Assembly (NCBI GenBank): GCA_947453295.1
Contig: CANGGD010000007.1
Coordinates: forward strand, 1-44,055
Reading direction: 5' to 3'
Length of the DNA stretch: 44,055 bases
Source: Chitinophagaceae bacterium
Lineage (GTDB): Bacteria > Bacteroidota > Bacteroidia > Chitinophagales > Chitinophagaceae
Position numbers and translations under genes: made by a program. Positions 36,301-44,055 of the stretch are shown here, in pieces; position 1 is the first letter of the stretch; each line of letters begins with the position of its first letter. Under the pieces are notes generated by a model. It ran no database searches. It was not told the origin of the DNA and was given only the letters and a program-made list of their open reading frames with translations.

Positions 36301-37114
36301 CTCGGGCAGCATTAGTCGGGTATACAGAAGTGTTAGACCAATAAACACTATCTGGCGAAGCCTGCCAAATGGTACTGTCGTTCCATTTTCCACTACCCTT
36401 TGTTCTATAAAAACTATTGGGGTTTGTAATGATACCTGTTACTTTTATATTGTCTAATAATACAATAGGAAAATTACCACTACCCGCAGCAGAATAATCA
36501 TAAAACCTAAAAACACAAGTAGCATTATTATTATAACCAGCTGGTATTTTTAAACTAATGTGTAGATTATTAGGTGAACTATTATTCACAGGTCTATAAT
36601 CTGTAGTATTACTTGTTAATTCTGTAAAACTTGTTCCATTGTTAATACTCCCAAATACTTTAAATATGCTTGTTTTGCTCGCATTTGCAGTATTAATTAA
36701 TGTACTTACATCCATAGTTAATGAATCAACTGTAACTCCGCTGAAATTGATAAGTAAATCTAATGCCACTTGTTTTCCAGCAGCAGCTAAAAACTTTAAG
36801 TTGGTTGTCCCTTTTCCAATACCACTTGTAGTACCTGTTGTATTTACAAAACTGGTACATTGATCAGAAATTAGAGTGCCTGCAGCCGTTGTTCCTGCAG
36901 AGACAGCCACCCCGCGCCACCTGTTTGCACCCAAACCCGTTCCGCCCGGAGCACTCCAATTGGCAATTGAATCAAAATTTTCGGTGTACATTAATCCATT
37001 TAAACTGCTCATAGGTACAGCAGTTTGTGAATAAGCACTACTTGAAATAATGAAGGAAAAGAAAAATATCGCTCTACATAAAATCTGAGAATGGCAATGT
37101 TTGATAATTTCCAT
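33350..37114 (-). CDS. Large T9SS-exported surface protein with type A sorting domain
   Basis: 1254 residues: signal peptide (hydrophobic core to about SSSAYSQT), a long Ser/Thr/Asn-rich beta-helix-like body, and a C-terminal secretion domain of about 80 residues with ISIYPNPVKNKTLNIYF (shortened: YPNPVKNKTL) and IQAGNYQIKLSG, the T9SS type A signal. The body has recurrent short beta units (for example GGNINLNGLG and GTGTFNLNAGASLYI) and lacks any catalytic motif I recognise, so an adhesin-like or matrix protein is most likely. T9SS machinery is not in the window. It is followed on the other side by the tRNA-Asp unit and preceded by a YHYH gene in the same direction. Confidence 0.9.
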   Translation of the reverse strand: MEIIKHCHSQILCRAIFFFSFIISSSAYSQTAVPMSSLNGLMYTENFDSIANWSAPGGTGLGANRWRGVAVSAGTTAAGTLISDQCTSFVNTTGTTSGIGKGTTNLKFLAAAGKQVALDLLINFSGVTVDSLTMDVSTLINTANASKTSIFKVFGSINNGTSFTELTSNTTDYRPVNNSSPNNLHISLKIPAGYNNNATCVFRFYDYSAAGSGNFPIVLLDNIKVTGIITNPNSFYRTKGSGKWNDSTIWQASPDSVYWSNTSVYPTNAARAIVISAGLTDTIASDVTAKRLLIEAGGALTYDNNSSAFNLNITDTTGYDFIIGGTYEMFGNQPTLNVGGKILVNNGGVVKVKSNNSPSTSDDFARSSNVYFASGSVYDWAASTSFESYRCTYFPNALPTDTTNFRISQANNIIGSRDTLRINGIFNAAASVTFDSAGIKYLRNGMTGLSSITNSGTGDLIIDGDTAILNGGNINLNGLGKLVIASNSKATLTSNKSFSTGVLNVNGAVRCLPGCGFVGTGTFNLNAGASLYISNPAGITPTGAAGLTANELGSIRMTTRNFSKNASYIYIGITNQNTGLGLPDTVKGKLEISNTGALISDTVFLSKSVKIGKTLSIKEGVLSLKRNYDITLLSDSNGTANFSSIGDNANITYDTGRVIVERYIATGVGANQHGKSWQFLSTPTIGQTIKASWQENATNNTSNNSPGYGTQITSNLSNAVALGFDGVSQFASMKYYNSAINNWVGIDSTRALVNNSTGYMIFIKGNRFITSNSQTPSPTILRSKGFLYDVSNYPPPVPYVTANSFESIGNPYASIVDFALLTKTGGVQDLFYLWDPKLTNNANSPYGYGGYQTFTSNLNGTYHVSPGSGSYPAAPNNDVKGYIQSGSAFFVHASGNNGGIVQFKESAKADTLSNLVNRSSAISFKRLAINLLVQSSNDSILLDGITADFADQFSNEVDEYDALKLFSSTESISIINNSTKLVVERRKEIQENDTLKVYLNSLKQRNYIFDFYPTNFNTSSLNGILIDRYLNTETNFNLDRKASISFFVNNDSGSYNPERFIIVFRPTVQLPVKFVSVHANVNEQKTIDINWRVADEINVNYYILEKSLDGKHFFNLGKIAVKKSNTSENEYIFNDKYPSLHFNYYRVVMIEKSGDKKYSNVVKVEFINIDQFISIYPNPVKNKTLNIYFKQNKTSLYSLEILDILGHQIQKTIFNTISNQYKYSIQLSPVIQAGNYQIKLSGEDFTTSSMITVE

Positions 37115-37195
37115 TTCGGTTGGTTTTCTCCGAAAATAAGAAAATTATTTTATTAATAACTGATTCTAATTAAGAATTATCAACGCTCTGTATGA

Positions 37196-38284
37196 TTAAT
37201 CTCTTTTTATGGATATAGGGTAAATAGCGACTCCCTGCTTTGTTGTAGCCTTTATTTTATAAATACTTTCGTACAATTTTTGTGTGTCAAAATAAGCTAT
37301 GGTTGAACCTTTATATAAGATAGTTTCATTTATTAGTGTAGCATTTGAATCCAATAGTTGCAAAACAATATCTTCTTCATTTAATCCTTTACATTGAATA
37401 ATTATTAATTCACTTTTCGCTGAAAAGATAACAATTAATTCATTTTCTTTTTCTGCAGTATTCATTGATTCAAAATTTCTTTTCTTGTATTCTATAATCG
37501 GTTCATATATTGAATCTATTTTTTTGTTGTTGACTTTTCCATAAAAATTTGGACCAACAAAAAAAGGGTAACTAGGAGAGTTGTTGGAATCTACTGTAGC
37601 AAAATAACAATAAGTGCCTAAAGGATATTCTGGTGTAATGCAAAACTTACCATTGTGCTCATCTGTATAATTTTCCCCAGAGTGAGGAATGTATTCGTAA
37701 TCGCTCTCAAAAAAACCTAACGGAAACTTTTTTGAAACTTTTGGCCCTGTTTTCTTTTTAATGCCACCTTCAATACTATTCCTTCTTTTTATATTTTTTA
37801 ATTGGTAACTAGAATGCATTATTACGCTAGTTTCTTCACTATCTTTTTGAATAATATAGGCATCGTAAATTGGATAACCATCCATTGCAAACCCAATTAT
37901 AGAGGGCGCTTTGGCGTCTTTTTTTAAATTTGAAAATAATGTATTCCAATTTATATTTTCATTTGAAAATATCTTTTTTCCATTTAATAACAGGCCTTTT
38001 AAATTTATCGGTTCATTTTTTCGCAGACTGTCTTCTTGTGGATGTATTGGAAAATCATATAGCTTATTTTCTAAGTCTTTTATATAAACTGAATTCAATG
38101 AGAAAAATACGGATTTGATAGTTGATGAATCTTCAATGCCAGGCTCATTTATTTTCCATGAGTTTATAATAGGTAAAGTTTGCGCTGAACAAGCATGAAC
38201 AAATGAAAACAAAATCAAAAAGATGAAATTTATCTTGTTGTTGATTGCGTTTTCATTTTTAAATGTGATTATTCTAGAACTCAT
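37196..38284 (-). CDS. YHYH-domain protein, secreted
   Basis: 362 residues with an N-terminal signal peptide (hydrophobic core around FIFLILFSFVHA; a Cys before SAQ makes a weak lipobox possible). The YHYH domain is visible in order: IIGFAMDGYPIYDAY, then DEHNGKFCITPEYPLGTYCYFATVD (shortened: DEHNGKFCITPEYP, GTYCYFAT) and a final PFFVGPNFYG. At the name-giving site the sequence reads YCYF instead of YHYH. The domain's function is not established, though its His/Tyr pattern hints at metal binding. It is divergent from the MbnP-like gene. Confidence 0.85.
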   Translation of the reverse strand: MSSRIITFKNENAINNKINFIFLILFSFVHACSAQTLPIINSWKINEPGIEDSSTIKSVFFSLNSVYIKDLENKLYDFPIHPQEDSLRKNEPINLKGLLLNGKKIFSNENINWNTLFSNLKKDAKAPSIIGFAMDGYPIYDAYIIQKDSEETSVIMHSSYQLKNIKRRNSIEGGIKKKTGPKVSKKFPLGFFESDYEYIPHSGENYTDEHNGKFCITPEYPLGTYCYFATVDSNNSPSYPFFVGPNFYGKVNNKKIDSIYEPIIEYKKRNFESMNTAEKENELIVIFSAKSELIIIQCKGLNEEDIVLQLLDSNATLINETILYKGSTIAYFDTQKLYESIYKIKATTKQGVAIYPISIKRD

Positions 38285-38353
38285 GTATAAAAATAATATT
38301 TTTCAAATTTATCTGTTTAAATTTAGTATTCAATTTCTTTATTAAAATTCAAT

Positions 38354-39070
38354 ATGGATTATTTTCGTCCGCACTTAATGCTCTTAAGAATCAGCCTAAT
38401 GGCATTTATTTTTTCTTTTCTTTTTTCAAAAGTTTTTGCACAAGAAAAATCTATTCGATTTGATTTTGGTTTGTTGTATAAAGATCAAATGATAAAAATG
38501 AATAAGGATTATTTTTTTAAATCTTCCAATGATAGTTTTAAAATTACTGTTTTGAAATTTTATATTTCAAATATTTGCTTTTACGATAAAGACAAACTGG
38601 TGTGGTCTGAAAAAAACAGCACTCATCTGGTTGATGTAAATGCAAAAGGCTTCTTCACAGTAAATATGCCTAATCAACTCAATATTGATAAAGTTTCATT
38701 TGACCTTGGGATAGATAGTGTTACCAATACTTCGGGCGCACTGGATGGCGACTTAGATCCTATGCTAGGAATGTATTGGACATGGCAAAGTGGTTATATC
38801 AATTTAAAATTGGAGGGATTATATAATTATTCTGACATGCAGCAACAACCTTTCGAATTTCATATAGGGGGATACAATGGAGAAGATAATGCATTGCAAC
38901 ATTTGTATTTTGATGTAAATCCAGGTAAAAATAAACTAAGTTATAAATTTAAGCTTGATTCAATATTAAATGAATTGAAAAATATAAACTATAAGCATTT
39001 AATGTCTCCGGGAATAAATGCAGTTCTGTTTTCAAAAATGATTGGAAAAAATATAATCCTCACTCAATAA
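38354..39070 (+). CDS. MbnP family protein (periplasmic copper-protein type)
   Basis: 238 residues with signal peptide (cleavage near FAQ30). The family features are present: an early strand set IRFDFGLLYKDQ, KFYISNICFYDK, then GALDGDLDPMLGMYWTWQSGYINLKLEG (shortened: DPMLGMYWTWQSGYIN; W142 and W144), and the closing FEFHIGGY. In methanotrophs, MbnP binds copper after its partner MbnH oxidises one Trp to kynurenine. W142/W144 could be the target here, but which one is inference. Only 26 nt before the di-haem gene. Confidence 0.85.
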   Translation: MDYFRPHLMLLRISLMAFIFSFLFSKVFAQEKSIRFDFGLLYKDQMIKMNKDYFFKSSNDSFKITVLKFYISNICFYDKDKLVWSEKNSTHLVDVNAKGFFTVNMPNQLNIDKVSFDLGIDSVTNTSGALDGDLDPMLGMYWTWQSGYINLKLEGLYNYSDMQQQPFEFHIGGYNGEDNALQHLYFDVNPGKNKLSYKFKLDSILNELKNINYKHLMSPGINAVLFSKMIGKNIILTQ

Positions 39071-39096
39071 TCAATGACCATAAAATCAACAAATAA

Positions 39097-40101
39097 ATGA
39101 AACGCTTTGTTGCCATTGCAATTTTATTGGTGTTTATATTCTCATCATTTAAATGGATAGATGATTTCGCTGCGTTATATCCTGTTTATTGGCCTAAGCC
39201 AACTTATGATTTTTCAAAAAATAAATTTTCAAAAGAAAAAGTAGAGCTTGGAAGAAAGTTGTTTTATGATCCTATTTTTTCAAAAAATAATAAAATTTCT
39301 TGTGCTAGCTGCCATTCTCCATATTCCTCTTTTGCACATATTGATCATGCATTGAGTCATGGTATTGATGACAGTATTGGTACTAGAAATGCCCCTGTAT
39401 TGATTAATCTAGCTTGGCAAAAATATTTCATGTGGGATGGTTCTATTTTAAATTTAGATAAGCAGGCATTGACACCTATTACTCATCCACGAGAAATGGG
39501 GGAGAGTATGAATCATGTAATTTCTAAATTACAACAATCGAATGTTTATCCAATACTGTTTTCTAAAATCTATGGGGATAGTTTAATTAAGGAAGACAGA
39601 GTGCTAAAATGCATTACACAATTTCTGATTTCATTAGTAAGCTGTCACTCTAAATATGATAGCGTAATGAATCATACTGCTTCATTTACCAAACAAGAAC
39701 AAAATGGATATGTTTTGTTTAAAAGAAATTGTGCTGCTTGTCATCAGGAGCCATTATTTACAAACAACCAATTTTCCAAAAATGAATTAGCAGTTAACAC
39801 ATCCCTTTTGGATTTTGGTAGAATGAATTTTACAGACGATAGAAAAGATTCATTGTTATTTAAGGTCCCTACATTAAGAAATATAGAATACTCTTATCCT
39901 TATATGCATGATGGCAGATTCACAAAATTGGGAGATGTATTAAATCATTATGTAAGCATTAAGCCTTCGGTTCATAATACCAAAGCCTTACAAAAAGGAA
40001 TGAAACTTTCCTCCAATGAGAAAATAGATATAATTGCTTTTTTATTGACGCTATCTGATAGGAATTTCATTTTTAATGAAGAGCATTTATATCCAAAGTA
40101 A
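39097..40101 (+). CDS. Di-haem cytochrome c peroxidase / MbnH-MauG-like
   Basis: 334 residues with an N-terminal hydrophobic helix (signal or anchor). Two haem c sites: CASCH (C69-H73) and CAACH (C212-H216). The usual landmarks follow: GTRNAPVLINLAWQKYFMWDG, EMG around 132-136, FKVPTLRNIEYSYPYMHDG. This is the CcpA/MauG/MbnH superfamily, which oxidises proteins or peroxide using two c-haems. Next to an MbnP gene, MbnH-like is the best context call; the second haem's distal ligand (Met or Tyr) is not decided here. Periplasmic. Confidence 0.85.
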   Translation: MKRFVAIAILLVFIFSSFKWIDDFAALYPVYWPKPTYDFSKNKFSKEKVELGRKLFYDPIFSKNNKISCASCHSPYSSFAHIDHALSHGIDDSIGTRNAPVLINLAWQKYFMWDGSILNLDKQALTPITHPREMGESMNHVISKLQQSNVYPILFSKIYGDSLIKEDRVLKCITQFLISLVSCHSKYDSVMNHTASFTKQEQNGYVLFKRNCAACHQEPLFTNNQFSKNELAVNTSLLDFGRMNFTDDRKDSLLFKVPTLRNIEYSYPYMHDGRFTKLGDVLNHYVSIKPSVHNTKALQKGMKLSSNEKIDIIAFLLTLSDRNFIFNEEHLYPK

Positions 40102-40133
40102 TTCAATTGTGAGTTAGGTTTATTTTATAATTA

Positions 40134-41540
40134 TTAAACAGGAATACTAATTATCATTGTGCAGCCTTTGCCGAGTGAAGTTTTTAAATTCAATTTTCCA
40201 GAGAGTAATTCGGTTCTTCTTTTTATATTAGCTAAACCGATTCCTTTTTTTATTTCATCACTGTTAAATCCAATACCATTATCTTCAATTATCATCGTAA
40301 GATTTTTTTCTTTGATAGTTAATTCAATATAAACAGAACTGGCTTTCGCGTATTTTGAAATATTACTGAGTTGTTCTTGTAAAATTCTGTATAAATTAAG
40401 TTGAACATCACTATTTAAAACATTTTCATTTTCATCATAATTGAAATGTAAATTTATTTCGTATTTTTCTTCAGAATTAAATATGTGGATCAACTCTTTG
40501 AAATTATCCTGAATCGTAGTATGATCAAAAAAAGATGGAGCCAGGCGGTGTGAAATATTTCTAATTTCATCAAGTGCCAGATTAATAAACTTTTTAGACT
40601 TTTCATACCATTGAAGAGCATCGTCTGGTATTTTTTCTTTCAACATTTCTAAACTCAATTGGCCACTTGCTAAAATCTGACAAACATTATCATGCAATTC
40701 ACTCCCTATTTCAAATCTTTCTTCTTCTTGTGTTTTAATAATCGCACTGGTGATTTTTTTTTCTGTTATAATGCTTTCAGTAACATCTATTAAAATCATC
40801 GTTTCGTATTCCGCATCATCTATTATGATTTTGTTGGTGTACATATCTACATCAATCAATTCTTTAGATTTCTTTTTGTGTTTAAACCTGCCTTTGTAAA
40901 TGTCTTTATTTTGATTAATGGATTCAATTGTTTTTATTTTTTCTTCGTTAGTATAGTTGTCAGAAAAGATGTCTGTTAATTTTAATGAATTAAATTCTTC
41001 AAGTGAATATCCGTATAATTCTGTGGCAGCTTTATTGACTTGAAGGAAGTATAGGCTTGAGATATTATAAATCCACATGGATTGAGGACTCAACTCAAAA
41101 AGATTCATGTACTTTTTTTCCGACTCTTCCAATAATGTATTTGTTCTTTTTCTTTCAATATTGTACTTAATACTTTTATATAATGAGGAAGCATTGATGT
41201 CGTCTTTGATAAGATAATCAGATACTTTTAACGTCAATGATTTAATACCAAATTCAACATCTCCATATCCTGTGATAATGATAACTGGAATATCCGGACA
41301 TTGAGAAACAATATCGGTGATTAGTGTTTCGCCTCGGTTATCTGGTAATGTTAAATCAAGCAATACAACATCAAATTTTTTTTCAGTCGAGGATAATATG
41401 ATTTTTGCATCGGAGTATTTTGTGCAATGTTGAATTTGTAAGGTTTCAATTAGTTCTTCTAAATAGTCTTTTATTAAGAGATAATCTCCAAGATTGTCTT
41501 CAATCACCAAAATTTTTATTGGGACATTATCTTTAACCAT
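40134..41540 (-). CDS. Hybrid kinase: receiver - PAS - HisKA_3 histidine kinase
   Basis: 468 residues from the ATG at 41540 (the ORF track's start at 41594 overlaps the upstream receiver gene; the chosen start is 4 nt after that gene's stop). Order: N-terminal receiver (residues 4-125, ILVIEDN, phospho-Asp D62 in LLDLTLPD), PAS (about 140-255), and a NarX/UhpB-type kinase: H283 in ELHDNVCQIL, then HATPase with DNGIGF and GIGLANI. No transmembrane segment, so cytoplasmic. A receiver before the kinase suggests it takes phosphate from another kinase or is tuned by it. No DNA-binding partner is seen in the window. Confidence 0.9.
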   Translation of the reverse strand: MVKDNVPIKILVIEDNLGDYLLIKDYLEELIETLQIQHCTKYSDAKIILSSTEKKFDVVLLDLTLPDNRGETLITDIVSQCPDIPVIIITGYGDVEFGIKSLTLKVSDYLIKDDINASSLYKSIKYNIERKRTNTLLEESEKKYMNLFELSPQSMWIYNISSLYFLQVNKAATELYGYSLEEFNSLKLTDIFSDNYTNEEKIKTIESINQNKDIYKGRFKHKKKSKELIDVDMYTNKIIIDDAEYETMILIDVTESIITEKKITSAIIKTQEEERFEIGSELHDNVCQILASGQLSLEMLKEKIPDDALQWYEKSKKFINLALDEIRNISHRLAPSFFDHTTIQDNFKELIHIFNSEEKYEINLHFNYDENENVLNSDVQLNLYRILQEQLSNISKYAKASSVYIELTIKEKNLTMIIEDNGIGFNSDEIKKGIGLANIKRRTELLSGKLNLKTSLGKGCTMIISIPV

Positions 41541-41544
41541 GAAA

Positions 41545-41982
41545 TTAATTTTTGCTATGTGGGATGAGAGCCGTTTGCAACCAAAATTCTTCAATCTTAG
41601 AAATAACAGACATAAAATTGTCTACTTCTACTGGTTTTGAGATGAAGCAATTGGCATAATTTTTATAGGAGGTTACTATATCTTTTTCAGAAGAGGATGT
41701 ACTGAGCATGATTACAGGAATTTGTTTTAAGTTCTCATGTTCTTTAATAAATTGAAGTACTTCTTGACCGTCTACTTTCGGCAAATTAATGTCTAATAAA
41801 ATAATATCGGGTAATTGAATCTCTTTATTAAATAAAACATACTCAAGATATTCAATTGCAGCATTTCCATCTCTTGAAATTTCCATAGTTTCAATCATTA
41901 AACTATTTTCCAAAGCTTCTTTTGTTAGAATAATATCTCCTTCATTATCTTCTACTAACAATAAGTGTATTTTATTCTTCAT
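41545..41982 (-). CDS. Stand-alone response regulator receiver (Rcp1-like)
   Basis: 145 residues: one receiver domain with acidic pocket LLLVEDNEGD, phospho-Asp D64 (DIILLDINLPKVDG), Thr/Ser switch MLSTSS and Lys in CFISKPV. There is no output domain, so it probably shuttles phosphate between the flanking kinases, like Rcp1 beside phytochromes. It lies 9 nt after the large PAS kinase and 4 nt before the REC-PAS kinase. Confidence 0.92.
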   Translation of the reverse strand: MKNKIHLLLVEDNEGDIILTKEALENSLMIETMEISRDGNAAIEYLEYVLFNKEIQLPDIILLDINLPKVDGQEVLQFIKEHENLKQIPVIMLSTSSSEKDIVTSYKNYANCFISKPVEVDNFMSVISKIEEFWLQTALIPHSKN

Positions 41983-41991
41983 GATCTAAAT

Positions 41992-44055
41992 TTATTTTGG
42001 TAGTGTAAAATGAAATGTGGTTCCAATTTTTTCTTTGGATTCGACCCAAATTTTACCTCCTAAGTTAGTGATAATTTTTTTTGTAATGGCTAAACCAATT
42101 CCTGTCCCAGAATACTCGTCTTTGTTATGTAGTCTTTGAAATATGGTAAAGATCTTATCGAAATATTGTGGATTGATACCTATTCCATTATCTTTAAATG
42201 AAAATTTCCAGAATTTATTTTGTTCTTCAATAGCCACTTCAATAATAGGAGGAATATCTTTTTTATGGTATTTAAGGCTGTTGCCGATTAAATTTTGAAA
42301 AATTTGTCTAATCGGTGTTTTATAACTTTTAATAACAGGCAAATGTTTAAATCTAATCACTGCATGCAACTCTTGTATTTGTTGTCGATATAATATTAAA
42401 ATCTCTTCCGACAATTCTTTTAAATGAATGTCTTTCATGGTTTCATCCGATTTACCAACTCTTGAAAATTCAAGTAAATCCAGTATGATTTGTCGCATTC
42501 TTTTAGCACCATCTACAGCATAAAAAATATATTCCTTTGCTTTTTCATCTAATTTATCATTATATTTTTTTTCTAATTGCGTTAGGAAACTCGTCACCAT
42601 TCTTAGTGGTTCTTGTAAGTCATGTGAAGCAACATAAGCGAACTGTTCTAATTCATTATTAGACTTTTGGATATTCTCTAAAGCTTGATTGAGTTGAATT
42701 TGAATTAATTTAAGCTCAGTTATATCTATTCCATAACCAATAACGAATCGTAGTGCATTATTTTCGAAATAAGGATAAAATTTTCTAAGCACAAATCTCG
42801 GCTTGCCATCTTTTTCATGCTCATCTACCCATTCGTAAGTAGTTTTATTTTTTACTGTAGTGTTAAAGATTTGTCTTCTGGTCAGCGCTAATTCATTACT
42901 GATACTTTTATGCTTAGCATAATCAAAATCATTTTTTCCAATCAGCCACTGTCTTGTTTCATCATCTTTTATCGCATTCGGATTTAGAAACAAATAATTA
43001 TGATTACTATCGAATACGGCAATATCTGCTGGTATATTATTTAAAATATCTTCTGTAAACTTTTTCTGATTAGCAAGTTCATTTGCTGAAAATACTTTTT
43101 CTGTTACATCTCTTTCAATAGCAATCCAGTGCGTAACATTTCCTTTTTCATCAGAAACGGGACTGATGGATAAATTATTCCAAAATTCTTTTCCATTTTT
43201 TTTGTAATTAATGGTCGTGATTTCACATGATTCATAATTATCAATTGCCATCTTAATTTTCTGAATTTCAGATTTATCTGATTTTGGTCCTTGAAGCATT
43301 GAAGGATTTTTGCCAATTGATTCTTCAGAAGAATATCCAGTCATTTTAGTGAATGCATCATTTACATACACTATTTTATTTTCTTTAGAAGCATCAGTGA
43401 TAACAACGCTATCATTCAAATGAGTGATAACGGATTCTAATAATTTTAAATGAAGTTCCTCACTTTTTTGCTTCGAAATATCTTTCATTGCGCCCACCAT
43501 TCTAACTGCTTTGCCGTACTCATTTCTTATAATCAGCGCTCGGTCTATTATTGTGGTATATTCTCCATTCTTTTTAAGAAATCTAAATTCATCAGTCCAA
43601 TTGTTTTCTTTTCCAATTAAACAATTGTTGATTTTTTGATTTACTCTTTCTATGTCATCTGGATGTACAAAAAATCTCCAATCATATTTAGTCTTATAAT
43701 CGACTATGCTATCAAATCCAAAAATCTTTTTAAATCCATTACCATGATACATGGTTTTGTTGATTATATCATAATCCCAAATTGCTTCAGTTATCGCTTG
43801 GTTTACATATTCATACCTTCTGTTACTTTCTTCTAGAAAATACTTAATTTTTTCATTTTCTTTATTGACAATTGACAAGTCATTTTTTTGTTTATTGACT
43901 TTTACGAGTAATTCTTTAAGTTCAGTATTTACGATTTCTTGGTTTTTCATAATATGAACCAAGTCAATCATTGGATTGTGAGCGGCAAAGTCCTTTATTA
44001 AAAGTCCAGATGAAATAAAAGTATCTGTATTGTCAAACCAGGGAGAAATCAGAAG
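41992..44055 (-). CDS. Multi-PAS histidine kinase, cut by right edge
   Basis: At least 687 residues; the frame is open to the window edge (28 more codons before the ORF-track Met at 43971), so the real N-terminus lies outside. Visible, numbered from that Met: PAS1 about 48-165, LOV-like PAS2 about 178-290 (GKNPSMLQG, with Pro where photoactive LOV has Cys), PAS3 about 305-420, HisKA with H450 (YVASHDLQEPLRMV, the phytochrome-type variant), HATPase with NSLKYH, DNGIGI, GTGIGLAI. Coiled coil at 15-50 before PAS1. It probably phosphorylates the stand-alone receiver next to it. Confidence 0.9.
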   Translation of the reverse strand, partial: LLISPWFDNTDTFISSGLLIKDFAAHNPMIDLVHIMKNQEIVNTELKELLVKVNKQKNDLSIVNKENEKIKYFLEESNRRYEYVNQAITEAIWDYDIINKTMYHGNGFKKIFGFDSIVDYKTKYDWRFFVHPDDIERVNQKINNCLIGKENNWTDEFRFLKKNGEYTTIIDRALIIRNEYGKAVRMVGAMKDISKQKSEELHLKLLESVITHLNDSVVITDASKENKIVYVNDAFTKMTGYSSEESIGKNPSMLQGPKSDKSEIQKIKMAIDNYESCEITTINYKKNGKEFWNNLSISPVSDEKGNVTHWIAIERDVTEKVFSANELANQKKFTEDILNNIPADIAVFDSNHNYLFLNPNAIKDDETRQWLIGKNDFDYAKHKSISNELALTRRQIFNTTVKNKTTYEWVDEHEKDGKPRFVLRKFYPYFENNALRFVIGYGIDITELKLIQIQLNQALENIQKSNNELEQFAYVASHDLQEPLRMVTSFLTQLEKKYNDKLDEKAKEYIFYAVDGAKRMRQIILDLLEFSRVGKSDETMKDIHLKELSEEILILYRQQIQELHAVIRFKHLPVIKSYKTPIRQIFQNLIGNSLKYHKKDIPPIIEVAIEEQNKFWKFSFKDNGIGINPQYFDKIFTIFQRLHNKDEYSGTGIGLAITKKIITNLGGKIWVESKEKIGTTFHFTLPK

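Noticed and set aside
1-44055. CRISPR arrays, insertion sequences, prophage or toxin-antitoxin genes
   Set aside because: I looked for repeat-spacer patterns, transposase motifs, phage genes and small paired ORFs and found none I can support.

Overview
The window looks like chromosomal DNA of a Bacteroidota bacterium, most likely a member of the Chitinophagia (Chitinophagaceae-like; inference from protein styles, no search run). The signs are low GC, type IX secretion (T9SS) C-terminal signals, promoters of the Bacteroidota form TTTG-N18..21-TAnnTTTG, almost no Shine-Dalgarno sequences, a 64-residue bS21, and L10 with an Ala/Glu/Pro tail.

Layout. (1) 1-3.3 kb: the C-terminal end of a large secreted protein (C25/PorU2-like style), then an HscA-type Hsp70. 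(2) 3.2-5.0 kb, minus strand: a multi-pass GT-C-like membrane protein and riboflavin synthase. (3) 5.1-6.8 kb: rpsU with the only strong Shine-Dalgarno I could find, a XerC/D-type recombinase, and an HPF/RaiA-type ribosome hibernation factor. (4) 6.8-20.9 kb: the translation/transcription block tRNA-Thr(UGU)-Tyr-Gly-Thr(GGU)-tuf, tRNA-Trp-secE-nusG, rplK-rplA-rplJ-rplL, rpoB-rpoC. Gene order is as in E. coli thrU-tyrU-glyT-thrT-tufB-secE-nusG-rplKAJL-rpoBC, but here it is cut into units by intrinsic terminators and fresh promoters. (5) 21.2-26.0 kb, plus strand: OmpH/Skp-like chaperone, APC permease, heptose-7-phosphate kinase (RfaE1), Thr-nucleophile asparaginase, IspD. (6) 33.0-26.0 kb, minus strand: a tight operon accA - Gfo/Idh/MocA oxidoreductase - polyprenyl-phosphate sugar transferase - M1-like peptidase with a probable outer-membrane barrel - FemAB/GNAT-like protein. 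(7) A lone tRNA-Asp with its own promoter and terminator. (8) A 1254-residue T9SS-exported surface protein. (9) 37.2-40.1 kb: a YHYH-domain protein divergent from an MbnP-like protein plus a di-haem MbnH/MauG/cytochrome-c-peroxidase-like enzyme, a possible copper-related cassette without visible methanobactin genes. (10) 40.1-44.06 kb, minus strand: a three-gene phosphorelay (multi-PAS histidine kinase cut by the right edge, stand-alone receiver, REC-PAS-HisKA_3 kinase).

Most of the window is core housekeeping DNA; I see no CRISPR array, insertion sequence or prophage. The points most worth a second look are the rpsU leader (strong SD in an SD-poor genome, with a terminator abutting the xerC start codon), terminator-like hairpins just after the promoters of both tRNA-led operons, palindromes and alternative hairpins in the ribosomal/rpo operon leaders, and the MbnP/MbnH-like/YHYH cassette.
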